Source of the DNA: Rhynchopus euleeides
Lineage: Eukaryota; Euglenozoa; Diplonemea; Diplonemida; Diplonemidae
DNA: 64,000 nucleotides
Direction of reading: 5' to 3'
NCBI GenBank assembly: GCA_963210315.1
Contig: OY723248.1
Coordinates: 574,727 to 638,726, forward strand
Below the pieces are notes generated by a model. That model made no database searches, was not told the origin of the DNA, and saw nothing but the letters and a program-made list of their open reading frames with translations. Positions 21,674 through 33,100 of the stretch are shown here, in pieces. The translations under genes were made by a program, and so were the position numbers. How positions within the stretch are numbered: the first letter of the stretch is position 1; every line of letters starts with the position of its first letter.

Positions 21674-24600
21674 TCAATGGTTCTCGATCCTGCTTGGCAC
21701 AAACATCCGTGCCCGGAACGCCTCGGCCATGCGGGTTGCATAAGTTCCTGTTTCCCGCGCCATCACACGTGCCGTGGTTTCGTCCTGTCGGGGTGTGCAC
21801 AGAGGGGTGGGTGGGGTGACAGCAGTGACTTGCAGATTACCGTGCAGGCCCCTAGGTGCTGAGGGCGACATACCTCGAAGTTGCCATCCACAATCATGGC
21901 TGCACAGGAGTTCCACTCTGCCATCGGGTCGTTCTTCTCTGCGGCCTGCAGCTGGTACATCCACTCCTCGACTGCTGGGGTCTCCTTCGCCCCCACGAGC
22001 TGGAACACACGCACCGGCAGCTCCGACAGCTTGGGGAAGACCACAGCGTCAACCAGCCGCAGTGACATCGTCAGGTTGGCTTCGGCCTGCACCGCTGGGT
22101 CTATCATGCATGTGAGGTCGCGCCCGCAGCAGTAGCGCTCCAGTGCGTAGCCCCACGTGACGACGGGGTTGAGGACAGAGAAGCGCCGCATCGATGTGTT
22201 GCCCATGTTACCCATGAGGCCCTCGCCAGACACAGCAGCAGAGCTGAGTGAGTGAGAGCTGAGTGGGTGGCCCAGCTTTTTTATGGATGCGATGCACTGC
22301 AGCGCACAGGCACAAGCCAAGTTCTTGTGCTGGCCCGTGTTCTTCACGGCGTTGAAGGTGCACACGAACCTGTCCCCAGAGAACACCTCGCCCACACCCT
22401 TGTGCGTGTTGAAGGAGGTCAGGAACATGTCTAGGATACTGGCGTGCAGTGCAATCACCTGATCCACACCCAGCAATGTTGTTGTTGCATGCCACCGACG
22501 GAGGTTCAGGGCGAGGAACGTGAATCTCTTCTTCGTGAGAGAGCAGGCCAGCTGGCGGGGTGCAGTGGGCACAACAGCACGGCCGGAGGAACTGCTCAGG
22601 CTGCTGGACGGATGCGAATGAGAACTACTGCCCTCTTGGAGTGAGCATTCGGGCGTCACATCCTGGTGGTCGTCCAGCTGCACACTCTGTGGCATGAAGG
22701 ATTTGTACAACTTGAGGTTCTCAAGCATCAGCACCATGGCCTTGTGCATCGCACCCAGCTCTGTGATCAGCGACGTGCCCTGTGGGATGCTGTCGATGCG
22801 CAGCACAGCAGCGTCGGCCATCACCACCGCCACGCGTTCGAAGGGCCGCGTCATCATGCTGTTGAACACGAGGAACACCAACACCGATGTCATTGCGATC
22901 GCCACTATCACCATCACCGTGACGTTCGCGCGCTGGGCCAACTCTTTCGTCGTGTTGTCCTCCTCCACCTGCACGTCCTCCAGCGTCTCCCGCCTGTTCG
23001 CGTCCACCACACGCATGATGTCGTCGCGTGGCACCACCACAGCCACACCCCACTTCACGCCTGCACGTATCTCCACGTTCATGTCCAGCGTGCTTGTTTG
23101 CGTGAAGTGGTTCACACGCCCCACATCCCGCACAAGATTATCGGTGGTGTGCAGTGATACCAGCTCCTCGTCGCTCATGATATACCTGAACAGCTGCAGG
23201 CTGTCCATCCGTCCCTTGAAGAGCTGCCCAGCACGGTAGGGATCCGCATGCAGACGTACATCGTAGTTGTTGTCAGGGCTGCCTCGGCCCCAGTCCTGCT
23301 GTGAATCAATTGGATCACGCCCATCGTGCCCCGCCGAGTACTCTGTGCCGTTGACGAAGACGCGGCAGAGGCCGTCGCCTACAACAGCCGTCACAGTGGT
23401 CCACACACCGACAGGGAGCCCCCCTTCGTACGGCTTCGTGCGGCACCCATACCTCAGCACATACAGGTACAGCTGCCCATTCGCAAACAGCCTGATGTTT
23501 GCGTCACCCACAAGTAAGTCGCTAAACAGGCGTGGTGTGGAGGCGCTGGGTGCAGTCTCTGTGTAGGCCACGTCCGGCCGCACCCGCATGCTGACCATGA
23601 ACTCGCTCCCAACTGAGATGTCGTGCCGCACCAGGCAGTGCTTCTTCGCCTGGTCTGCTGTCTCGTGCCACACGCGCGCAACACACTCTGACCCGTCCGC
23701 ATGCACCAGCCTGTCGTTGAAGGCTTCGTACCTGCTGCGCCACGGCTCCCCAGGCCCGCTAACCTGCGACTGTGCTACAACCGGTGTGTTCCGCGTCACA
23801 TTTCTGTACAGGTGCAGTGTTGTCGCGCCGTCGAACGTCAGTACCTCCTTCTGCAGCTGTGTGTCAAACACAACACACGTCCCACAAGCACCGTCGCGCA
23901 TCTCCACGTCCCACTTGTGCACCCCTGTGTCGAACACACGCCCACCAGATGCAGTCACCTTTGCAAGTGTGATGAAGGGCTGTTCGATGAAGTGGTCTTT
24001 CTGGTCGAACAGACCAGCATGTCCGGTCCACCCGTCCACAGAGTCGAGGTAGTTCGCGAGTGCTGTCACCTTGATGCTGGGATGCTCGTACATGCTGTAT
24101 AGTCCATGCATGGGGTCGTACTTCCCGAGGAACGCAAGACCTTCACTCCTCGACGCTTCTGTGCCGATGTTGTGTGCAGCCAGGATGGCCTTGTCTGTAT
24201 CGTCCATCACAACAACAGACATATTCTGCAGGTTGCTCGCATCGAGCACTGCTGTGTCCAGTGCAGCCTTCACAAACAGGGGGAGCTGTTGGTACACCTC
24301 GATGGTGCCAACATGCCGCCCGTCGGGAGAAAGCAGAGGTCTGTATGCTGACATCGGGTGGTCGTAGTGAACGCCGAGTGGGAATGTCAGCTTCGCAGGT
24401 ATCCACGTGGTGTGTCCGCTGGGCATCGCTGCTGTGGCGGCAAGAGGATCGCCGATGTTGCCTGCAAGCATGCGACTTGCATTAAACTTGAAAGATGGCA
24501 GCGTGTATCTGTGGAGCGGCTTGCGCGACACCAACTCTGCACTGAAAGCATTCACACCGTATCGCCACCCTTCGTTCGTCTCTGCCACACTGCCGATGAC

Positions 24601-26544
24601 ACCGTCGTTCCTCACATCGTCAGCCCTATCGTCTGTTTTGTGGAGCATGTTGAGGAAGAAGCCTTGTGTCGTGAACACCTGAAACCGCATGTCTTCAGAC
24701 GATGCATCGGCATTTGTCATCAACCGGAACATCACCAGGAAGCGTGCATCGAACTCGCTCCAGGTGCCGTTGAACCCGTAGAAGAAGTCCTCTGCCACCT
24801 TTAGCCTGTACTCCATGGACGCAATATCCTTGCGCAATGACCCCACAACACGATTGACAACGTTGCTGAGTATTGCGTTCGACAGCTCCACCGTGTTTTT
24901 CTCGGAACTGCTGTACGCAAGGTGGAGGGCTCTGCGACCGTTGTCAATAGCCCTGTCTGTGGACTGCTGCCCCGCCATCGTCGCAAGTGAGAAGGCCACA
25001 CATGCAATCAGCAGCAGCAGCGTCAGGCTCAGCCCTGTGCTTGCCACATTCAGCGGGATGCTAAAGGTCGACACCTTCACCTCCGCCGGCAGCTGCACGG
25101 CACTGCGCCGCTGCAGTGCAAACAGCACGCACAACGCCACGACGTCCGCACACACCACAGCAAATCACACAGCCATCACGCCAGACATCTCGAAGTCTGG
25201 TGATGAGTCCAGCTTCGGCCGCGTGTCCAACGCAACCTCCGGCGACGGTGCGGGTGTGGGTGGCAGGGTCGGGGGCAGCTCACCACGCGACAGTGTCACG
25301 CCGGCCAGCGCGTACCCAGACCCGGGGATGTGGCGCCCGTGCTTCTCTGAAAACGCCTGCAGCTTGGGAGCGGAGTGGTAGTCCACGGTGTGCACCGGGA
25401 TGGTGATGTTGTGCGAGTACCCGCGCACCTTGAACCACTGCAGGTAGAAAGGTGCAGATACCATGATGTACGCGAGCACACCTGCCGTCTGTGCACTGCG
25501 CACAGAGGTGGTCAGCGGGCAGGCACCCGTCTCCGCGATCAGCAGGATCTTGCCTGCCAGGCCTGCGAAGTCCGACACCTCGCAGCCCTCGTTGGGCAGC
25601 TCTGCCGTGTACACCACCTCGTCCTGCTGCGTGGTGTAGGGCAGCGACCATGACGGCGATGTGTGCAGCTGGTTCTCGCGTTTGCGCGGCAGCAGGTGGT
25701 TCCCCATCACACACAGTTTCTCTGCGCCTGGCAGTTGCAGCTCCACCGTGCACACCTCGCACAGCGGCTCCTGTGTGCTGCTGTCCAGCACACTGCACGT
25801 ATCGCGCAGGTCCATGCGGCTCCTGGGGCAGTAGTCCCACGGGTAGTCCTGCGGGTTGTCGAGGTACCCTGCAGGCATGTCTTCGCATTGATATTGGAAC
25901 TTCCCCTTCACCTTCACACCCCTGTCGAGGGCGGCAAGCACATAGTCTGCCTCGTGCCGTGCTGCGTAGAGGGCGGGGAACGTCTCCACCCCTGCACTCG
26001 ACCCTGTCATGTCGTGCCAGAAGTAGTACGGCGAGAAGTCAATCACGAAAAGCATCGACGCGCCTGCTGCCTGTGCTAGCTTTGCACGCGTCGGATACTC
26101 GCAATCACCGATATCCCTGGTCATCACGATCTTCCCCGCAAAGCTCTTGTTTCCGACAGCATAGTCCGCTGCATCACACCCAGCACGAGACGTCCCTACA
26201 CGGGTATCCCCCACCGCCTCGACCTCCAGCACCTGGTTATTCAGCACGTGGTGCAGGTCGATGTGTGCGTCAGGCGCATAAGGTTCGAACATATTGTCCA
26301 TCGCACACATCCACGTCCGCAGTTCAGGTGGGTCTGTGATGACAAGCCGCATCGGGCACTTCTTCAGGCAGTACTCATGCACCATCCATGATGTGGTGTT
26401 GCACGTCACATCCTTGTTGACATCCCCATCGTAGGTATAATCCAGATCAGGGATGTTCGCTTTGATGCAAGACACCGGATCTGTGGGGCACTGAGGCTCT
26501 GCCCCGACTGCGAGCAGCACGGCAACGCCCAGCAGGCCTGCCAT
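21674..26544 (-). CDS. Receptor with PA, Cache/LamG, HAMP and cyclase-like domains; one in-frame TGA
   Basis: The CDS is complement(join(21674..21784,21874..26544)), about 1,590 aa if the in-frame TGA at 25165-25167 is read through. Order: signal peptide (MAGLLGVAVLLAVGA), two protease-associated-type segments (FAGKIVMTRDIGDC; LAGKILLIAETGACP), helix 1 spanning the TGA, a short basic loop, helix 2, and a Cache-like region into which a LamG-like domain is inserted (FMVSMRVRPDV to FKGRMDSLQLFRYI). Then come helix 3, HAMP and a class III cyclase-like domain. The metal-binding DIxGF motif is ALNLRRW, while GDRF remains, so catalysis is doubtful. The 3' intron is 89 bp, with GTATGT donor and CCGACAG acceptor; exon 2 adds DETTARVMARETGTYATRM and ends ENH. 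After the TGA the first ATG lies beyond helix 2, so the second half needs upstream translation. TGA may be a mutation, read-through or sequence error. Confidence 0.82.
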
Positions 26545-27206
26545 CTGCACTGCCTGTTCGGATAGTGGGTGTGGATAACAGAAAGCAGTGACGCTAAACA
26601 GGAAACAACTGCAGGTGCTGTGGCGCACTGTGACACAGACGGAACATCCTTCTGCATCTGTGATTTGCTCAAGCATAAGATCAGTCTGGCGGAGAGCCGT
26701 CCATAAACCCTGTTCTTTCGGGGGAGGGGGATTCCGGCCTGCAAGAAGAAGTTGTTTGTACCACATTGCGTTGACGCTTCCACCATCCTAGGACCTGCTG
26801 CCTTCATGTGGGTCTGGAGCTCCCGGGATGGTCGGGTACTGAGTAGAATAAAGAAAGTGTGGTATAACTGCCGAACGAGGGGGAGAGGGACGATGCGGAT
26901 GCACGTGTTGTGTTCGGCAGGGGGTTAGGGCGGCACTGCCGCATAAGAGCGAGCAGCAGAAGGGATGATGATTATGGCGATTCCGAGAATCTTCACAGAA
27001 GGGGCGGTGAAGAAACCGCTCAGCAGAGCGGTAACAGAGCGCAATGTTAAGTGTCGCAAGCTGAGAGGTTGCCTCCATGACACCCTGCCTTGAGAACAAG
27101 ATGCTGGAAGGGCAAGGTTCAGGTGGAGCAAACATCGCGTCTGCCAACATCATCAGCCATCCGGCTGGGCAAGAAAAGTGGCTAGGAGAACAGCTGACAG
27201 GACACA
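26545..27206. other. Intergenic upstream of the receptor gene
   Basis: No gene seen. This would contain the receptor promoter and the 3' flank of the distal ARF locus. Confidence 0.4.
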
Positions 27207-27324
27207 GGCTCTCACGTAAGCACGCACCGGGCTAGAGAGGGGCAGTGCGTGGATGGGTCGGGCTTGGCTAGCACGCCCGCAGAGGTGTGAGGCACTGCTG
27301 TGTCCCGGCAGCAGGTGTTGCTGC
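27207..27324 (-). repeat. Orphan ARF upstream module, second locus
   Basis: From CTCTCACGTAAGCACGCACC onward this is identical to 15117-15240, including the junction with an ARF 3' end. The proximal part of the module and the ARF that should follow to its left are missing: a truncated duplicate. Confidence 0.8.
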
Positions 27325-27885
27325 TCATCGTGGCAACGTGGGTGCGCCAACAACAGCGCTCAACCATTCGAAGCCTTCGTAGAGACCCTCACCCGTTGTG
27401 GCACAGGCAGGCTGCACGTACCAGTCACGTGCGACAGACCGCAGGCCCAGCTTGTCGGTCACCTCCTCGGGGCTGAGTGCGTTGGGCAGGTCCTGCTTGT
27501 TGGCGAACACCAGGAGTGGGATGTCACGCAGGTCATCGTCTGCCAGCATCTCTTGCAGCCCGCTGCGAACCTCGCCGATCCGCTCCTCGTCGTTGCTGTC
27601 CACAACACATATCAGAGCATCCGCCTCACTGTAGAACACCTCATACAGCTCGCGGTGCCCCGCAGTGAGGGGGGGGAAATCCCACGCCCGGAATGCCATC
27701 CAGCGGGACTCCTGAACCTCCATGTGAGACCACAGGACCGGGATGGTCGCCACATCATGCGGTACGTCTATCTTGTAGAACACGGTCGACTTACCTGCCC
27801 CGTTGAGCCCGACCACAATAATATTCAAGCGGCGGCTCCAGAAAAGCGCCTTCCAGCTCGACAGCGACGCGAGGGCATTACCCAT
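27325..27885 (-). CDS. Highly divergent ARF-family protein (dispersed copy)
   Basis: 186 aa from MGNALASLS. P-loop GLNGAGKST (Asn for Asp) and NKQDLP are present. Switch I is IPVLWSHMEVQE and switch II WDFPPLTAGHRELYEVF, neither ARF-like. The C-terminal cassette and tail (VVGAPTLPR) equal those of the gene at 15230, and the 3' flank is the same as there, so the block 15117-15430 was copied to this position beyond the receptor gene. The centre of the gene is unrelated to its donor. Confidence 0.87.
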   Translation of the reverse strand: MGNALASLSSWKALFWSRRLNIIVVGLNGAGKSTVFYKIDVPHDVATIPVLWSHMEVQESRWMAFRAWDFPPLTAGHRELYEVFYSEADALICVVDSNDEERIGEVRSGLQEMLADDDLRDIPLLVFANKQDLPNALSPEEVTDKLGLRSVARDWYVQPACATTGEGLYEGFEWLSAVVGAPTLPR

Positions 27886-29588
27886 GGCCGCACAGGACCT
27901 GTGCATAGAGGTGTGGCCATCAACACATGTGAATCTTTTTCACAGCAGTGAGTGCACGAGGCAAATCATGATGTGATGGTGAGGTGGGGGCGAACTGCTC
28001 GTCAGGATCCATTTTTCAGCAACGCGTGGTTTGGGCACATCCGCTGCCTTTAGCACAAGCGCCCTGGCCTGCAACTGGCGGGGGGGGGGGGGGGCTCTGG
28101 GAGAGAAAAAACTGTTGGCAGAAGAAGGCAGCCGCCATTAATCTGTTGTTTCTTTCCAGGCCATCTTTCTTCCTGTGGATATTTTCCCTCGCCCCCTCCC
28201 GCCCTGTGGAAACAATAAATGACTTCTTTCGCCGATGTTGGCCGCTTGAGGGGAGGTGGAGCTGTTGCAGACAGAGGGATGTAGCTCCGCACCAAGACAC
28301 AACGCAGGGGGTTTTTTTTGAATGAGGTTTGCAGCCAAGGGCAGACGTACACGATGTTGGCAGAAAGCATCGTACTTTCCTATCATCGACGCAGATCGAC
28401 CTCGGCTGAAATAAAAATAGCTTTTTCGGGGTTCGAGCCGCGACGACGGGCTGTTCCTCTTCCACCCACACGTCAATATTTATATGAAGTAGAGTGGAGA
28501 AGGCACCAAACACTGTTTAACAGCTTGCTCTTGGTGCAATCTCCTCTGTAGCGGCACAGGCATAGTAGAAAAAGGCATCGGTGGAAACACCAAGTGAACC
28601 GAACAATAGTCGCAGGCACACTTTAGAGCGATGGCCCCAAGCAATATGAAGATACCCGCGATTGTTCATTCTTAGTTGTTTCGTTACCCGGCTGCACAAA
28701 GCAGGACAAGAGAGGGCTTGCCACAGAAAGGCCCTCATTGATAGCAATTTTGAGCAGACCGGCTCTGACCCAATACCCCCTACCTCATTCGCCCGTGTGT
28801 GGCGGACAGACTTTATACTTTCGTTCATATCGAGCAGGTTTCGATGGGGGCAGCAGCCCTCTTCGAAGGTGACCCCCCACACCCACCCGCCCACCCACAC
28901 ACACACGAGTGAGACTGAGTGAATGCAATGCATGTCGCCGAATGATGTCGCCCTGAAGCAAAATCAGAGCAAGCTCGTCAGATGCAAGACGCCGTATCAC
29001 ACATGGGGTGGGTATTTTCGTTTCACGAGTAAACTCTGATCCTGTACGACCAACCTCCCCCCCACACATACACTCAGTATCCGTTTGATTCCCCCCTCCC
29101 CCCAAAGAAAATACTCATCAGTTGTTTGGAAGAACCGCTATAGAGGGGTTGTCCGGTGCAGGAAAGCGAGGGTTGTGCACTGTTAGCTGGCACTGGTCGT
29201 TCACACAGGTCGGCAGAGGGGGACCCCTCCCCCCTCCCTTCCCCTCCCCCCAGGGAATCGTGGAGAGGAAGCATAAGAGAAAGCGACCTCAATGGAACAT
29301 GCGAACCTGCAGGCCGTGGCGGGGCACACAACCTGTAGGTTTTCTTTGCCGGCCGGGAAAAAAAATATACAGGAACATCGACACGGCGGGCAATAAATGC
29401 TGTGCCCAGCCTTCTTCTTCTATCTGTCCATACAGCTGCATTTCGGCGCTCAACATCCCGGGGTGTGCATGCCGGAGCAGAGCTCCAGCAGGCAGGATCG
29501 CGTGGAATGGTTTCACAGGAGTACAGATATCGCTGGGCATTCTCGCTGCCCTTTGATTCAATCTCCACTGCAACTGGGACAGCCACAT

Positions 29589-29631
<43 letters not shown>

Positions 29632-30118
29632 AATCTTTTTAGTTTAGTGTAGGACGCACCGAGCGAGCTCTAATGCTGTCTCCACTGTCCACACACACAC
29701 ACACACACACATGCGGAACACCCTTCTCGCACAACATTCCCTGGTTGAATAGCCTCTTTGGTATCCCTGCACCACGAGGGAGAGGGAAGAGTCACCGTAG
29801 CGAAAAGGCATCCCCCCTTCTGCTTTGAGAGAACCCGCTGGGTGGTGTGCTTGTGGCCTGCGAAGGGCGGCGTGCACCGGCGCACCGGCAGGGCGCCGAC
29901 ATGGCAGCTGAGATTGCCCATCGAGAAGAAGAATCCCCCCACCCCGCAGGTAGGAAAGAGTCGCGCAGGGGGGGAAGGGAGGAAGAGGGGGATATGCGAG
30001 CCCCCTTCTGAAGAGAGCTTTTTGTTCACAAAAGCTGCACAAAAAAAAGAGGGGGTGAAGGGGGGGAAGGGGGGAGGGAGCCACCCCGCCCGAAGCTGCC
30101 GGCTCCTTTTTTTTCCTG
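27886..30118. other. Intergenic, no supported gene
   Basis: It contains a G-run near 28080 and CA microsatellites at 29589-29629 and 29691-29711. Frames on both strands are short and low-complexity. Confidence 0.5.
29589..29629. repeat. (CA)n microsatellite
   Basis: About 20 CA units; a second run of about 10 units follows at 29691-29711. Confidence 0.95.
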
Positions 30119-33100
30119 CTAAATTTCATCCACCACACGCTTCCGGACCTTTCCTCCCTGATTGGGCGAGGTGTGAGCCGACCCGCCCCCATCCCCCGCA
30201 GGCTCGCGGGACGCAGGCTTCAGACTCGCCAGAGGCGTGCCCTCCTCCACCTCCTCCTTTGACGGACGCCGCGACAGACGCGCCCTGACCCCACCCGCAT
30301 CGGGGCTCGAAAGCACCCGCTTGACTATGTCACCCCCAGGCGACCAACCCGGCACACTGCCCACCAGGCCCCGAGAAGACGCCACTTCAGAACCACCCTC
30401 TTCTGGCGATGTGCTCCTGCATGATTTGATGACGGCGACAAAATAGCACTTCATGGCCTGCCTGAATCTGTCACGGTACTTCGCAGGGTGCACGACACAT
30501 GCGCTGTCTGAGATGAGGCCCTTCCACAGCGACTCCGCCTGCTTCTTGATGGTGAAGGCCTGGAGGTAGTCAACCAGGCCGATGCAGACGGTGCCCCTCT
30601 CCGGGTGAACCCACACCACCAGCGAGTAGTCCATGATGTCCCAGCGGGACAGCATCAGCGTGTCATTATGCACCGCACGGTGCAGCAGTTCGGAGGACGC
30701 AGGGCTGACCCTGATGAAGGACCCTTCGGACATCGAGGCGAGGATGTCGCAGTCGAGCTTCACAGCGCTGTTTGCCGGGGCAGTGCGCCCGTGCATCGCG
30801 CCCTTCAGGTCGAACACACCCTGGGAGCAAGGGCGGTCTGGGTAGAAGACATTCTCCTGCACGATCCAGATGGACTCAGATGACCCGCAGGTTACCTTGA
30901 ATATGGCGACAATTTTGGCGAACGCAGAGGCTGACTCGCCCCCGAGTGTCTGCCTGAGGTAGCGGAAGTAGTCCTTTGCGATGTGTTCGAACTGGCGCAG
31001 CTGCCCCGTGCCAGCCTCCTTCGCGATGTATTTCCGGTCGTGTGTGATGACGAAGGCAGCCCCGCTCTTGCCGCCTTGGGAGATGAGCTTCTCGCAGCGG
31101 CTGAGGCTGGTCACCACGCCGCCGTCGCACCCCGAGTTGGAGTCGAGAATCCGGTGCACCGCAGCAAACTTCTTGGCGAAGAAGAGCGTGCAGGTCAGAT
31201 CCTTCACGCCACTCGGGACATAGTTCGCAGCAGAGTACCCAGACATGCCCTGCGCGGCGGAGGGCGGGGGCGGGGCACGGCTGGACACCCCGTGGGGCAC
31301 TGGGGCTGTGTCGGAGCTGTCGAGCGTCCTGCGCCTCCTGCGGTTCTGCAGAAACTTGGGAAGCGATGCCGCAAGGCCGTGCAACGACAGCACAGAATGC
31401 TGCTGCTGCTGCTGCTGGGGCCGCGGCGACGGTGGCTCCACGGCTGGCGGCGCCCCACCCCCGCCGCTGCCCTGCGCCTGCTCCGGGCGGTGCCCAGCCT
31501 CCTGATGATCGCAGGGCTGAGACCCCGCACACATCGTCGCAGCATCCACACCCCCCTCCGACGCCGCACCCTGCACACCTCCCTGCTGCTGCTGCTGCTG
31601 CTGCTGGGGCCACACCCCCCCCTCCGCACCAACATGATGCACCGAATTCGCCATATTCGCCTTCACAAACGGCAGGATCTTGATCGCAACATGCTGCGTC
31701 TCCTCCAACGCCTCCTCCACGAGGATATCATAACACGCCTGCAGCTCCGCAGCATCGCACACACTCCCTCTGCCCCCGCTGGAGCTGCTGGCAGGGCTGC
31801 TCGCCCCATCCCTGCTGCTCCCAGCCGCTGGGGACATGGGGCTGCTCCCGCTATCCGCACGGCTCTTCGGAGACGGCACTGAATACTTCGAGGTTCTCGC
31901 AGGCAGCCACGCCAGGGTGAAGGCAAGCAGCGACGTCACCTCCCCGATCCGAGGAAGGACTGTTAGCGGGGGGGGGCGCACCGCCCACCCCTGCGGGGGG
32001 AGATGCGCGGAGTCCGCCACCCCGACAAACGCGTCGGGGTGCTGGAGGAAGCGCATCGCCTGCGAAAGCTCGCCGCAGAAGCTCGGCTCGCGCAGCGCGC
32101 GCGCCCACGCCTCCGACACCCCGCGGAGCTTCCGCCGCACGATGTTCCCCTCCGTGATGCACCACACCAACGCAGCGCAGCTGCCCCTCCCTGCACCACC
32201 CGCCGCAAGCCCCACCTCCGCACCTTCTGTGATGGGCTCCGTCGGCGCCAAGGCATCCTCCCCAGGCCCAGCAGCTGGGGGCTCCCCGCCCTCTGCCCCA
32301 ACCCGCACCCTCCCCCACGACTGCTCCGCCTGCAGCAGGAAGCCCTCGCGAGCCTCGGAGACCTTCTGCAGGACAAAGGCCCTGTCGCGCTCCTCCTCCC
32401 CCTCCTCCCCCTCCCCGTCATCCTGTGTGTCGCTTCCGCCCCCCGTGTCCCTCGCGATGGGGAGCCCGAGCGATGGGTGCGACAGCGGCTTGCCAGAGCC
32501 CTGCGCGCCTGCGGCGCGCAGGGCTTTTGCTCGTCTCCTCCCCGCCTTTCCACCGCTCCCCCCGGTGGAGATGACTGCAGCCTCGATGGTGGCGAAGACC
32601 TCGAAGATCCCCCATTTGAGCTCCTCAAATTCCTTCTCCGCAAAGGCGAGCTGTGCGGGATACTCCATGTTGTGTGATACAGAGGGGAGGATCAGATCGA
32701 GCGGGCCTCCCGTCTCCTCCACAGCGACCCGCACCGTCGAGGTTGAGATTCCAGCATCGGAAAGCTCGGGAGGTGGGGTGGTGTGTTGGGGCTGCAAGGC
32801 GGGGGAGGAGGAGGAGGAAGACGACGAAGAGGAGCTTGTGGAAGCAGAAGCGGCATTCCTAAAGAATGTGAAGGAGAACCTGCATTTCCCTAGAGGGTGC
32901 CCGCAGGGGCCTGCGCATCGGGCCTGCAGGAGCAGCTCGAGAAACCAGGCCAAAGGGAGGCGGAGGGAGAGCGGGTCATCTGTGCCCCCCGAGGCACCGC
33001 ACACCGCACACTCCGTTGCGAGGGACACGCCGCTGCTCCACCCTACCCCCCCTGGGGCTGGGGCATGCAGGCGCGGAGGAGGGAGTGTCAGGTCGGGGGG

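Noticed and set aside
25165..25230. A 69-bp in-phase intron that would remove the TGA of the receptor gene
   Set aside because: The donor would be GTGATG, unlike the GTATG donors here, and removal would delete a membrane helix and put the PA and cyclase domains on the wrong sides. Kept only as a possibility for cDNA testing.
28390..28450. Possible tRNA because of GGGGTTCGAGCC
   Set aside because: No matching acceptor stem or D-arm can be folded around it. No rRNA or tRNA gene was found elsewhere in the window.
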